Below, one piece after another: positions 1 through 9,769 of a DNA stretch of 64,000 nt (the first letter of the stretch is position 1; every line of letters starts with the position of its first letter). The translations under genes were made by a program, and so were the position numbers. The notes below the pieces were generated by a model. It was given only the letters and a program-made list of their open reading frames with translations. It did not search any database and was not told the DNA's origin. The stretch comes from CAWARU01 sp963784575 (GTDB lineage: Bacteria; Pseudomonadota; Gammaproteobacteria; UBA6186; Azoamicaceae): contig CAWARU010000001.1 in assembly GCA_963784575.1 (NCBI GenBank), forward strand, positions 2,914,001 to 2,978,000, read 5' to 3'.

Positions 1-78
1 GTCAATCTTTATGCTGCACTAGGAGGTGGCTGTGATGACCCATCGGCCTGCGTGATACAACCCAGCCGCAGGAGCTAA
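1..78 (+). CDS. 3' end of NodT/TolC-type outer-membrane efflux channel (partial)
   Basis: The first 25 codons read VNLYAALGGG then an irregular tail and a TAA stop. The string LYAALGGG is typical of the extreme C-terminus of NodT-family outer-membrane factors, which normally end in LYxALGGGW. The gene is cut by the window edge, so only the tail is seen. It lies 3 nt upstream of a membrane-fusion protein gene, and outer-membrane factor plus fusion protein plus ABC exporter is the usual tripartite efflux layout. The tail after GGG (CDDPSACVIQ...) is longer than usual and may reflect a base missing in what would be a GGW codon. Identification rests on a very short match. Confidence 0.5.
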   Translation, partial: VNLYAALGGGCDDPSACVIQPSRRS

Positions 79-81
79 GCC

Positions 82-1208
82 ATGAACAAAAGATTCAAAA
101 TACTCTACAAAATACTCTGAAAAAGTAAGAAGTCACACGAAAAGATTGACAAGAAATGGGTGACACTAGGGGCTATAGTTCTGGTAGCAGTTGCTGTCTT
201 GTTCCTCTTGTGGCGAATGCTGATGCCGAAGGGTTTGGGAAATATTTCGCCAGTAGCAACGGCCGAATTGAAGCGACTGAGATCGATGTCGCAGCGAAAA
301 TACCAGGTCGAATTGATAAAATCTTAGTTAATGAGGGAGATTTCGTTAATACCGGGCAGATCGTTGCGGTAATGGATCTCAAGACGCTCAAGGCACAACT
401 CGACAGAAGCCGAAGCTGACTCACTCAGACCAAAAGCAATATCGCCATTGCAGAAAGCACAGTCGAACAACGAGTGAGCGAAAAGCCGTCGGCGCTGGCA
501 GTCGTTGATCAACGCAAGGCTGAATTGACTGTGGCGGAAAAACGCTTGGCTCGTTCGCGACACTTTGTCAAAAGAAGGCGCTGCATCCGTACAGGAATAT
601 GATAATGATCTTGCCAGCGAGCAATCGAGTGCTGCCGCTGTAGCCTCTGCCAAGGCTCAGGACAGCAGCCGAGTGCTGCAATTGCCACAGCACGTTCCCA
701 GGTAGTTGGCTCACGTGCCAATGCCAATGCCGCATCGGCTAAGATTACCCGGATTCAAGCCGATATTGATGACAGCGAATTGAAATCGCCGCGCTTTGGC
801 CGTGTACAGTATCGAGTGGCGCAGCCGGGTGAAGTCATTAGCGCGGGTGGGCGGGTTTTGAATCTCGTTGATTTCAGCGATGTCTATATGACTTTCTTTC
901 TGCCAACTGATCAAGCTGGCCGTGTTGCGCTAGGCGCCGAGGCTCGGATCGTGCTTGATGCAGAGCCTGAATATGTTATTCCAGCTAAGATTTCCTATGT
1001 TGCAGATGTCGCGCAGTTCACACCGAAAACGGTGGAGACTGCAAAGGAACGACAGAAGCTTACCTTCCGGATCAAAGCCCGAATCGATCCAAAACTACTT
1101 CATAAATACATGCATTATGTCAAGACCGGCATGCCTGGAGTGGCCTATGTCAAACTCAATCCCAAGGCTAAGTGGCCCACAAGACTGGATCGAGGGCTCC
1201 TAAAATGA
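82..1208 (+). CDS. yhiI: HlyD/YhiI-type membrane fusion protein, frameshifted
   Basis: Periplasmic adaptor that would link an inner-membrane ABC exporter to an outer-membrane channel. The ATG at 82 follows a GGAG ribosome site (70-73). Pieces in different frames give an N-terminal membrane anchor (WVTLGAIVLVAVAVLFLLW), the biotinyl-lipoyl-like half (GRIEATEIDVAAKIPGRI, LVNEGDFVNTGQIVAVMD), a helical hairpin (SEKSAALAVVDQRKAELTVAEKRL type) and the second half with DDSELKSPRFGRVQYRVAQPGEV and a beta-barrel to the stop. The coding path needs several one-base shifts before about 780; the segment 780-1208 is open. An early in-frame stop sits just after a 12-bp direct repeat (aaaatactctac/aaaatactctga, about 96-120). 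Its stop overlaps the next start as ATGA. Shape and neighbours match E. coli YhiI. Either a pseudogene or, more likely, poor sequence. Confidence 0.75.
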
Positions 1209-4005
1209 GTGTAAACCCGCCAGAAGTGAAAATATATCTGGAGATGGTAGCGCAAACAAATCAAAGGTGATTGTGCATCTCGAGGAGGTCGGCCTCTTCT
1301 ACGGAAAGACTCAAGCGCTTGATTCGATCAGCTCTCGATATTCCTGCCGGCCGCATGATCGGATTCATCGGTCCAGATGGCGTCGGCAAGTCAAGTTTGT
1401 TTTCGCTGATTGCTGGAGCACATGCCATTCAGCAAGGACGAGTTGAAGTGCTCGGTGGCGACATGGCCGATCAAAAGCATCGACTTGAAACCTGTCCGCG
1501 CATCGCTTATATGCCCCAGGGCCTCGGCAAGAACCTCTATCCAACGCTTTCGGTATTTGAAAATATCGACTTCTTCGGCCGTCTTTTCGGTCAAACCAAG
1601 GAAGAGCGGGAGCGTCGCATCAAAGAACTTGTGGAGAGTACTGGTCTTGCACGCTTCGTGGATCGTCCAGCCGGTAAGCTTTCTGGTGGTATGAAGCAGA
1701 AGCTCGGACTTTGCTGCGCGCTCATTCATGATCCCGATCTTCTCATCCTCGATGAGCCAACTACTGGCGTCGATCCTCTTTCGCGCCGTCAGTTCTGGGA
1801 CTCATCGACGATATCCGGGGGGCACATCAAAATATGTGCGTGCTGGTTTCAACTGCTTATATGGAAGAAGCCGCTCGCTTTGACTGGTTGATAGCCATGG
1901 ATGCTGGTCGCGTGATAGCCACTGGCAGCACTTCAAGAGTTGCTTATGCAAACTGGCACCTCCACACTCGATGCTGCATTCATCTCTTTTATTCCAGAAG
2001 AAAAGCGGAAAGGATATCGTCCCGTGGTGATTCCACCCCGCACGGGTAAAGTCGAGTCAGAAATTGCTATCGAGGCTATAGGGCTGACAATGCGCTTCGG
2101 CGACTTCGTCGCTGTCGATCATGTGAACTTCCGCATCGCTCGGGGTGAGATTTTCGGTTTTCTTGGTTCAAATGGTTGCGGCAAGACGACAACGATGAAG
2201 ATGCTGACCGGACTTTTACCTCCTACAGAAGGCAAGGCTACCCTGTTCGGGCATGAGGTTGACCCGAACGACATGCAGACCCGACGGCGAGTAGGGTACA
2301 TGTCGCAGGCCTTCTCGCTCTATTCGGAGCTCACGGTTTCCCAAAATCTTGATCTACATGCCCGATTGTTCCAGTTGCCACCGGAGACTATTCCTGCTCG
2401 CATCGAGGAGATGGCAAAACGCTTCAATCTTACCGAAGTGATGCATGCTTTGCCTGACGAATTGCCGCTTGGCGTTAGGCAACGTCTGTCCATGGCGGTG
2501 GCGATGATCCATGGTCCCGAAATGCTAATTCTTGACGAGCCCACTTCAGGGGTTGATCCGATAGCACGCGATGAGCTGTGGCAGCTCCTCGTGGATCTCT
2601 CCCGTCGAGACCAAGTCACAATCTTCATCTCGACTCATTTCATGAACGAAGCAGAACGCTGTGATCGCATTTCGCTCATGAATGCAGGCAAGGTACTGGT
2701 CAGCGACACGCCTGCAAACATTGTGAAGAGTCGTGGCGACAAGACATTGGAAGATGCTTTTATAAGCTATCTGCAGGAAGCGATAGGGGAGGAGCAAAAA
2801 ACCATGCCTGCGGTGGAACATGCACCCCCCGTTGTCTCGGCAGACCAATTTGCACATGAGAAAGAAACAGAAAATTTTTCAACTTTCGACGCATGTTCAG
2901 CTATACACGACGCGAAACCCTTGAATTGTTGCGCGATCCGATACGCATGAGCCTTGCAGTGATTGGCAGCCTAATTCTGATGTTTGTTGTTAGGATATGG
3001 CATCAATCTGGATGTCGATAATCTTTCATTTGCCGTGCTAGATCATGATCAGACAGTAATAAGCCGCGATTATGTTTATGACACTCGCGGGTTCTCGATA
3101 TTTCATCAATGCAGCCTCCTATCCTGGATTATGCAGATCTCGATCAGCGTATGAGCAGTGGTAAGCTCAGCCTCGCGATAGAGATTCCGCCCGGATTTAG
3201 CCACGATCTAGAGCATGGCAGGAATGTCCAGATTGGGATCTGGATTGATGGTGCCATGCCGCAGCGGGCTGAAACTCTCCGTGGCTATGTAGAAGGAAAT
3301 CATCTCCTATGGTTGACAAAACAAGCTCGTCTGCTGGTTGGCAAAAATGCATCAACACCCAAATTTCAAATAGAGACTCGCTACCGTTATAATCCGAACG
3401 TTGAAAGTTTGGTCGCCATGGTTCCTGCAGCAATTGCAATATTGCTGCTTGGAATTCCTGCTATTCTCGCCACCTTGAGTGTGGTGCGAGAAAAGGAGCT
3501 TGGTTCCATTATCAACTTCTATGTGACCCCTGTAACGCGGCTGGAATTCCTGATTGGCAAGCAAATTCCCTATATAGCTGTCGGTATGCTGAATTGCCTG
3601 CTTCTGATGGCATTTGGTATCTTTATATTCCAAGTTCCATTCACGGGCAGCTTTCTCACTTTTATTTTTAGCGGATTGCTCTATGTGACGGCAACCACCG
3701 GAATCGGTATGTTGGTTTCGACCTTCGTTAAGACTCAGATCTCAGCCATGTTCGCCACGGCAATAGTGACCCTTGTGCCAGCTGCGGACTTTTCTGGCGT
3801 GGTCGATCCGGTCTCTTCTCTAAATGGGTTTGGAGCTTTCGTCGGGAATATTTTTCCGATGACATATTTCTTGACAATCGCGCGCGGCACCTTCTCCAAG
3901 GAACTAGGTTTCTTAAGCCTCACCTCTTCTTTCAATCCACTCCTGATCACTGTTCCGATTTTGATATGCCTCTGCGCCTTTTTCTTGAAAAAGCAGGAGC
4001 AATAA
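1205..4005 (+). CDS. rbbA: RbbA-like fused ABC transporter (two ATPases plus permease), frameshifted
   Basis: Inner-membrane exporter in which two ABC ATPases and an ABC-2 permease are one protein, as in E. coli RbbA (about 910 residues). ATPase 1: Walker A GPDGVGKSS, signature LSGGMKQKL, Walker B LLILDEPTTGVDP (about 1360-1770). ATPase 2: GSNGCGKTT, the degenerate signature LPLGVRQRL, and MLILDEPTSGVDP (about 2165-2560). A linker leads to the permease, which starts near 2890 with FSYTRRETLELLRDPIRMSL and YGINLDVDNLSFAVLDHDQT and ends with six hydrophobic segments. The reading frame breaks near 1270, 1805-1960, 2890-2990 and 3100; conserved residues resume after each break. The start ATG at 1205 overlaps the stop of the yhiI-like gene. 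RbbA has also been described as ribosome-associated in E. coli. The shifts look like base-calling errors rather than decay because no catalytic motif is lost, apart from the natural LPLGV variant. Confidence 0.82.
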
Positions 4006-4007
4006 GA

Positions 4008-5153
4008 GTGCATATTTCCAACATCCTGCAACTTGGCATCAAAGAACTTCATGGTCTGCAACGCGATCCGATATTGATCGGGCTTATCATCTTTGCATTT
4101 ACCGCGACTGTCTACATTGCCGCGACTGCGGTGCCCGACAGTCTCAACGTATCACCGATCGCAATTGTTGATGAAGATCAATCCCCTTTATCAACACGCA
4201 TCGTCAGCGCCTTTTATCCACCCTATTTCACCAGGCCGAAGCTTATCACGATAGCAGAGATGGATCAGCGTATGGATGCTGGCATTGATACTTTTGCCCT
4301 CGACATTCCCCCCAATTTTGAACGCGACCTATTCGCTGGCCGCAAGCCCAAGATCCAGCTCAATATTGATGCCACACGAATGATGCAAGCATTCAGCGGT
4401 AATGGCTATATTCAGAGCATCTTGAATAGCGAGGTGAATGAGTTCGTGAATCGGTATCGCTCTGATGTGAACGTGTTTGCGGATAGCTATCACACCAATG
4501 TGGCGGCACTTGTCGATCTTCCGCTCCGCCTACGTTTTAACCCAAATATAACGAGATCTTGGTTTGGCGCGGTCATCAACCTAATTGATAATATCACAAT
4601 GCTTTCTATCATTTTGACCGGTGCTGCATTGATTAGAGAACGCGAGCATGGGACGATCGAGCATTTGCTGGTCATGCCAGTCACCCCGTTCGAAATCATG
4701 GTCAGCAAGATTTGGGCTATGGCGTTGGTCGTGCTTGTGGTGGCCGGTTTTTCGCTTATTTTTATTATAGAGGGTGTTCTATCGGTGCCAATTGCAGGAT
4801 CTATCTGGCTGTTTGGGGTGGGAACTCTACTTCAACTTTTTGCCACTACTTCCATGGGCATTAGCCTCGCGACTGTCGCCGAATCTATGCCACAATTCGG
4901 AATGTTGCTGATACTCATTTTGATACCCTTGCAAGTGCTGTCCGGTGGTGTCACACCGTACGAAAGTATGCCTGATATCATCCAGAATATCATGGTCATC
5001 GCACCGACTGTGCATTTTGTTAAAATAGCGCAAACGATTCTTTATCGTGGGGCCGGATTCAGCGCAGTATGGCCGGAATTCCTCGCCCTGCTCGGAATCG
5101 GGACAGCGCTTTTTTTCTTCGCACTCTGGAGGTTCCGAAAGTTCCTGAAATGA
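4008..5153 (+). CDS. yhhJ: YhhJ-like ABC-2 type permease
   Basis: Inner-membrane permease partner of RbbA. I favour the GTG at 4008, two bases after the rbbA stop, because translation from there begins MHISNILQLGIKELHGLQRD, as in YhhJ; the frame is open further upstream but that part overlaps rbbA. The N-terminal membrane segment is followed by a periplasmic domain (IAIVDEDQSPLSTRIVSAFYPPYF, DAGIDTFALDIPPNFERDL, IDATRMMQAFSGNGYIQSI) and about five C-terminal membrane segments including LIREREHGTIEHLLVMPVTPFEIM. About 381 residues, full length and uninterrupted, unlike the two genes before it. It ends one base before the convergent PHB depolymerase gene, with no room for a separate terminator. 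The substrate is unknown. Confidence 0.85.
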   Translation: MHISNILQLGIKELHGLQRDPILIGLIIFAFTATVYIAATAVPDSLNVSPIAIVDEDQSPLSTRIVSAFYPPYFTRPKLITIAEMDQRMDAGIDTFALDIPPNFERDLFAGRKPKIQLNIDATRMMQAFSGNGYIQSILNSEVNEFVNRYRSDVNVFADSYHTNVAALVDLPLRLRFNPNITRSWFGAVINLIDNITMLSIILTGAALIREREHGTIEHLLVMPVTPFEIMVSKIWAMALVVLVVAGFSLIFIIEGVLSVPIAGSIWLFGVGTLLQLFATTSMGISLATVAESMPQFGMLLILILIPLQVLSGGVTPYESMPDIIQNIMVIAPTVHFVKIAQTILYRGAGFSAVWPEFLALLGIGTALFFFALWRFRKFLK

Positions 5154-5154
5154 A

Positions 5155-6555
5155 CTACTGCTGCCCTCCAGTCGATTTTTTTGTTTTCTCTATGGTTTTT
5201 GAGTGTTCTAGCCGAGGGTTTTTGCTTTTCTTGTCGTGCTCGCTATATGCTGCAGTGAATTCCAGGATTTCTGGCACAATTAAACTCCGGAATTTACTGC
5301 CGCTAAAGAGCCCATAATGACCGACTTCTTCAACCAGCAAGTATTTTTTCATGGAGTCCGGAAGATTTTTGCAGAGCTCAAGAACTGATTCAGTTTGTCC
5401 CGCCCCTGTGATGTTATCACGCCCGCCTTCAATGGCCAGCATGGCTGTATTTTTGATGTCTTGCACCCGCACATTGTGGCCTCGAGCTTTATAGTGGCCG
5501 CTCGTTAAGAGCTTTTCCTGGAAAACGGTATTGATGGTTTGCATATAAAATTCAGCAGTGAGATCCATGGGTGAAAGATATTCCAGGTAGAAATTGACAG
5601 TTTTAAATGCGCCTGGTGTATTTTTATTAGCAAAATCTTCCACTGCATTATTTAAAGATTCCATATGGCGCTGCAAATTCATAGAGAGAAAGCCAGAGAG
5701 TTGCATAAAGCCAGGATAGACGAGTCTCATAGCACCTGGAAAGCGCATTGGCACATTGCATATCACGTTAAATGTAAACCAGTCGTCTCCTCTTGAGGTG
5801 GCAAACTCATTCACAGTGGTGGGAGATTTGCTGGTATCAATAGGTCCGCCTAGGAGAATTGCTGTGCGTGGGAGCTTAGGATCATTATTAGAAGACATTA
5901 AAGCGAGGGCCGTGAGAACAGGCACAGTAGGCTGGCATACTGCCATGACATGTACATCAGGACCCAGAAGCTTAAAGTAGGACATGACATATTCAATATT
6001 ATCATCCAAGTCAAATGATCCTTCTGTCAAAGGCACATCTCTTGCATTTTTCCAATCTGTGATATAGACATCAAAATAGGGCAGTAAGCTCGTGACAGTA
6101 TCACGGAGCAGCGTGGCATGATGCCCAGCAATGGGAGCAACTAGGAGTAATTTGGGTTGATTTAATGCCTGTCCTTCGAGTTTACTGAAATGTATCAGAT
6201 TGCAAAAGCTTTTATAATCTACCACTTGCTCTGAGATTTCATAGAATGCATCATTAACCTTGATGTCAGGGATGTTGAATGCGGGCTTTTCATAAATATT
6301 AGTCAGCATATAAGCCATATAATAATAACCCGCCATTCTGCGATACCCAGAGCCTATCTGGTCTAAATTTGCTTTAAGCTCTTCTTTTTCCTGATCTGGC
6401 ATATAGGGTAAGTTAATTGGCAAATCGAAATTTTCCGACAATCGATTGATTCCTCTCGCTAAATGAAGACATAAGTCCGAGTATGGTTGTAGAGAACGCA
6501 TCCATAAATCATAGATATTGTATAGTCCCCGATTATCTAATGGATTGTAGATCAT
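5155..6555 (-). CDS. phaZ: intracellular polyhydroxybutyrate depolymerase
   Basis: Hydrolyses stored PHB granules in the cytoplasm to hydroxybutyrate units. 466 residues, alpha/beta-hydrolase fold of the intracellular PhaZ family, recognised from the N-terminal region (LYNIYDLWMRSLQPYSDL, AYMLTNIYEKPAFNI) and the core. The nucleophile is probably the Cys in VMAVCQPTVPVL, this family using Cys where lipases use Ser; the acid and base are probably the Asp in EGGRDNITGAGQT and the His in VEEVGHYGLFSG. The start ATG has a clear AGGAG 5 to 10 bases upstream. It lies 107 bp downstream of fabI and is transcribed the same way, so it may belong to the pta-ackA-fabI unit or have its own promoter in that gap. 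The C-terminal tail is Lys-rich and low complexity. Confidence 0.9.
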   Translation of the reverse strand: MIYNPLDNRGLYNIYDLWMRSLQPYSDLCLHLARGINRLSENFDLPINLPYMPDQEKEELKANLDQIGSGYRRMAGYYYMAYMLTNIYEKPAFNIPDIKVNDAFYEISEQVVDYKSFCNLIHFSKLEGQALNQPKLLLVAPIAGHHATLLRDTVTSLLPYFDVYITDWKNARDVPLTEGSFDLDDNIEYVMSYFKLLGPDVHVMAVCQPTVPVLTALALMSSNNDPKLPRTAILLGGPIDTSKSPTTVNEFATSRGDDWFTFNVICNVPMRFPGAMRLVYPGFMQLSGFLSMNLQRHMESLNNAVEDFANKNTPGAFKTVNFYLEYLSPMDLTAEFYMQTINTVFQEKLLTSGHYKARGHNVRVQDIKNTAMLAIEGGRDNITGAGQTESVLELCKNLPDSMKKYLLVEEVGHYGLFSGSKFRSLIVPEILEFTAAYSEHDKKSKNPRLEHSKTIEKTKKSTGGQQ

Positions 6556-6662
6556 AGATGACTCCTCTTGGTTCCAGGGTTAATATTTATATCAGTAAAT
6601 ATGATATTAGTAGTACTTAAACTATTTATCATAATTAATTTTGACCTTTACAGTGTATAATT

Positions 6663-7433
6663 TCATCCTACTATGTGATACCCACCATCAATATAAATCG
6701 TATCTCCGGTGACATTTTTGGCATAATCACTTGCGAGAAAAGTTACCATTGCACCCACATCATAAATATCGACCAATGTTTGCAAGGGTGATTGTGCTCT
6801 TGACTTGATCATTAATTCATCAAATTTACTGAGGCCAGAAACGGCCCTAGTTTTGACTGGTCCAGGTGAAATTGCCATAACTCTAATTCTCTCTCCCCCT
6901 AGTTCAACAGCCATATAGCGTATAGCAGATTCCAAAGCGGCCTTGACAGGTCCCATGAGATTATAGTTTTCAACCGCTTTTTCAGCACCATAGAAGCTCA
7001 TCGCAAATAGAGATCCGCCATTTTTCATCAAGGGCCTTGCAAGCCGCGCCAGGCGCAAAAAAGAATGACATGAGATATCCATGGCCAATAAAAATCCTTC
7101 TTTAGTGCACTCAGTGATAGGATTATGCAGATCTTCCTTGGGTGCAAAAGCAATGGAATGAATCAAGATATCGAGGGAATGCCATTGTGAATTTATTTGT
7201 TCGAACAATGAGAGAATATCATTATCAATGGTGACATCGCAGTGTCTGTAGATTGAGGGATTGAGAGATTCAATGGCTGCATCAACAAATGGCTTAGTCT
7301 TGTCATTTAAATAAGTGATCGCAAGATCAGCTCCGGCTTGCTTAAAAGACTTCGCGCATCCATAGGCGATAGACTGCTCATTCGCAATTCCTACAATCAG
7401 TGCTTTTTTACCTTTGAGAATTTCCGGTTCCAT
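6663..7433 (-). CDS. fabI: FabI-like enoyl-ACP reductase (short-chain dehydrogenase)
   Basis: NAD(P)H-dependent reductase of the FabI family, 256 residues. The nucleotide-binding start is GKKALIVGIANEQSIAYGCA, the typical FabI version of the Rossmann glycine motif. The catalytic segment reads SFYGAEKAVENYNLMGPVK: the Tyr-x6-Lys pair (YNLMGPVK) is present, but the first catalytic-region Tyr of E. coli FabI (in TYLGAE) aligns with Phe, with a Tyr one position later. That variant is common in FabI-like proteins of PHB/acetate clusters, so the substrate may not be the main fatty-acid pathway. It begins three bases after the ackA stop, with an AGAGGGA ribosome site inside the end of ackA, so the two are surely co-transcribed. 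Confidence 0.85.
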   Translation of the reverse strand: MEPEILKGKKALIVGIANEQSIAYGCAKSFKQAGADLAITYLNDKTKPFVDAAIESLNPSIYRHCDVTIDNDILSLFEQINSQWHSLDILIHSIAFAPKEDLHNPITECTKEGFLLAMDISCHSFLRLARLARPLMKNGGSLFAMSFYGAEKAVENYNLMGPVKAALESAIRYMAVELGGERIRVMAISPGPVKTRAVSGLSKFDELMIKSRAQSPLQTLVDIYDVGAMVTFLASDYAKNVTGDTIYIDGGYHIVG

Positions 7434-7436
7434 AGT

Positions 7437-8627
7437 CTATTCCCTCTGTTGAATAATATTGTAAGTGTGATGTGCAATCATCCATTCTTCATTGGTTGGA
7501 ATCACATAGATCGCAATTTTGCTGTCATTCTTGCTAATTTGAGTTTTGTTTTCTTTGTTTAATTTTGGATCAATTTTCATTCCCAACCAATCTGCATCAA
7601 GGCATATTTGTTCCCGAATTTGCCAAGCATTTTCACCTATGCCTCCAGTAAAGATAAGAACGTCCAATCCATTGAGAGCAGCCACTAAAGCCCCTAATTC
7701 ATGGCGGATGCGATAAATATAAAGCTCTAAAGCCTCTTTTGCTGCCGCTTTCTCACTTTCCAGCAATGTTTTCATGTCATTGCTTAACTCTGAGACACCT
7801 AAAAGACCGCTTTTTTTATAAAGCAGTTCTTCTACTTCTTTCGCAGACATGTTTTTAGACTGTAATAAATATAAAATAGCGCCAGGATCGATATTTCCAC
7901 ATCGAGTTCCCATCATCAGCCCGTCCAGCGCCGTCATTCCCATGGTACTGGCTATGGATTGTCCATTTTTAATGGCACACATACTGGCTCCGTTGCCGAG
8001 ATGAGCCACAATAATACGTTGGTTTATTTTTTCAGGATAGAGTTCCCTGAATTTGACCATAATGTATTCATAAGATAAACCATGAAAACCGTAGCGTTTT
8101 ACCCCTGCTTCTGTTAAATTTCGGGGGATCCCAAACCAATCAGCGACGGCAGGATGACTACGATGAAAAGCAGTATCGAAACAAGCAACTTGTGGAAGAT
8201 TTGGATAAGATTGCAAAATAATTTTGATGGCTTCTACATTGTAAGGCTGGTGTAATGGAGCAAATGGTATCAATGACTCTAGATATTGAACGATACCTTT
8301 ATCCACTAGAACGGGATCTCGATACATCTCACCCCCATGTAAGACCCTATGACCCACTCCAGACACGACAAAATTATATTGATTGGATTCGAATGCAGAA
8401 AGTAACATTTCAAAAAATTGATGATAACTTAACCCTGTAGAAAAGGTTTGATCTTGTATCAATTCATCATTTGGATTGAATATTTTTAAAACAGGGGTAA
8501 TATTAATATTGTCAATGGAACCATGCAAAGATTTTTTTAAATTCAAATCAAATTCAAATACTGCAAATTTAATGCTGGATGAGCCTGAATTGATAGCCAC
8601 CAATTGATTAGTTTTAATATTTTTCAT
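7437..8627 (-). CDS. ackA: acetate kinase
   Basis: Interconverts acetyl-phosphate plus ADP with acetate plus ATP (other short acyl groups are possible). 396 residues, normal length. Family motifs are all visible: N-terminal INSGSSSIKFAVFE phosphate loop, GHRVLHGGE, FDTAFH, RYGFHGLSYEYI, IVAHLGNGASMCAI, GMMGTRCGNIDPG-type segment (LMMGTRCGNIDPGAI) and FTGGIGENAWQIRE. The catalytic Arg and Glu positions appear intact. It sits 9 bp after the phosphotransacylase and 3 bp before fabI on the same strand. With the phosphotransacylase it makes the acetyl-CoA to acetate ATP-generating route, or the reverse route for acetate use. Confidence 0.93.
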   Translation of the reverse strand: MKNIKTNQLVAINSGSSSIKFAVFEFDLNLKKSLHGSIDNINITPVLKIFNPNDELIQDQTFSTGLSYHQFFEMLLSAFESNQYNFVVSGVGHRVLHGGEMYRDPVLVDKGIVQYLESLIPFAPLHQPYNVEAIKIILQSYPNLPQVACFDTAFHRSHPAVADWFGIPRNLTEAGVKRYGFHGLSYEYIMVKFRELYPEKINQRIIVAHLGNGASMCAIKNGQSIASTMGMTALDGLMMGTRCGNIDPGAILYLLQSKNMSAKEVEELLYKKSGLLGVSELSNDMKTLLESEKAAAKEALELYIYRIRHELGALVAALNGLDVLIFTGGIGENAWQIREQICLDADWLGMKIDPKLNKENKTQISKNDSKIAIYVIPTNEEWMIAHHTYNIIQQRE

Positions 8628-8636
8628 AGCAATTTT

Positions 8637-9602
8637 TCAAGAATCTCCAATTTTATGATTTTCTTTTGATCTGCGATTTTCGTGTGACAACAATACTGCG
8701 ATAGCACATGAACCGATCCGCGATCGCACCCCATCTGCTCGACTTGTCAATATAATTGGAACGCTTGCGCCCAATATAATGCCAGCAGAAATAGCATTTG
8801 TTACTATGACTAATTGCTTAGCTAACATGTTGCCAGCCTCAAGATTGGGAACTACAAAAATATCTGCGTCGCCAATGACGGGCGATTTTATGTTTTTGAT
8901 TTTTGCTGCCTGTAAACTCATGACATTATCATAGGCAAAAGGCCCATCCACAATTCCACCTACGATTTGTTCACGTTCAGCCATTTTGCTCAAACATGCT
9001 GCATCAAGCGTCGATGGGATGGCTGGATTAATTGTCTCAACAGCAGAAAGTATGGCAACTTTAGGAATCTCATCTTTGTTAAAAGCTTTAACCAGGTCAA
9101 TTGCATTTTGAACGATATCTTTTTTTACCATCAAATCAGGATTAATGTTAATGGCAGCATCTGTGATAACAAATGGTTTATGATAGTTTTCAATTGCCAT
9201 AACAAATGCATGGCTTATCCTGCGACTTGTTCTTAAGCCCGTAGCCTTATTCACCACTTGACTCATTAATTCATCAGTATGAAGACTGCCCTTCATAATG
9301 GATTCAGCTTTTCCTTCATGGACTAAAGCCACGCTTTTTTCAGCGGAAGCTTCGCTCGTGTTTACATCGATTAATTCATAGCTTGAGATATCTTCTTTAA
9401 TTTGTTTAGCAAGCTCTTGAATTTTTATTTTAGGCCCAACCAATATCGGCTGAATTAAACCTAGATGAGCAGCTTCAATGGCGCCATTTAATGCCTCTTC
9501 ACTGCAAGGATATGCAACAGCAACCGTTATTTTCTCCAATGATTGACATTTGCTAAGAAAATTGTTTGCTAATGCGTCGATGTCTAGTATTTTTCTTTCC
9601 AT
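8637..9602 (-). CDS. phosphate acetyl/butyryltransferase
   Basis: Transfers an acyl group between CoA and phosphate. 321 residues, the short form of the Pta/Ptb family without the N-terminal regulatory domains of E. coli Pta. Recognised from VAVAYPCSEEALNGAIEAA, GLIQPILVGP, ESIMKGSLHTDELM, ISHAFVMAIENYHKPFVITDAAINI, GIVDGPFAYDNVMS and the C-terminal SRADGVRSRIGSCAIA. First gene of the tight pta-ackA-fabI block. The 167 bp upstream (9603-9769) carries AT-rich stretches suitable for a promoter but no site that I could fix. Whether acetyl or butyryl is preferred cannot be read from sequence. Confidence 0.88.
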   Translation of the reverse strand: MERKILDIDALANNFLSKCQSLEKITVAVAYPCSEEALNGAIEAAHLGLIQPILVGPKIKIQELAKQIKEDISSYELIDVNTSEASAEKSVALVHEGKAESIMKGSLHTDELMSQVVNKATGLRTSRRISHAFVMAIENYHKPFVITDAAININPDLMVKKDIVQNAIDLVKAFNKDEIPKVAILSAVETINPAIPSTLDAACLSKMAEREQIVGGIVDGPFAYDNVMSLQAAKIKNIKSPVIGDADIFVVPNLEAGNMLAKQLVIVTNAISAGIILGASVPIILTSRADGVRSRIGSCAIAVLLSHENRRSKENHKIGDS

Positions 9603-9769
9603 TGTAATCGCTCTTACATTATATATATAGGATTATAGAAAATAATGTGTAATTCCCATTATTGCATTATACGTGGCACAGTAAGACAACAGATTTCCTA
9701 TTAAATATAGTTCACACTACAAAATTTTGTTTATAGCTCTCAGATGGAGTGTCATATGGAGGGAAATGA

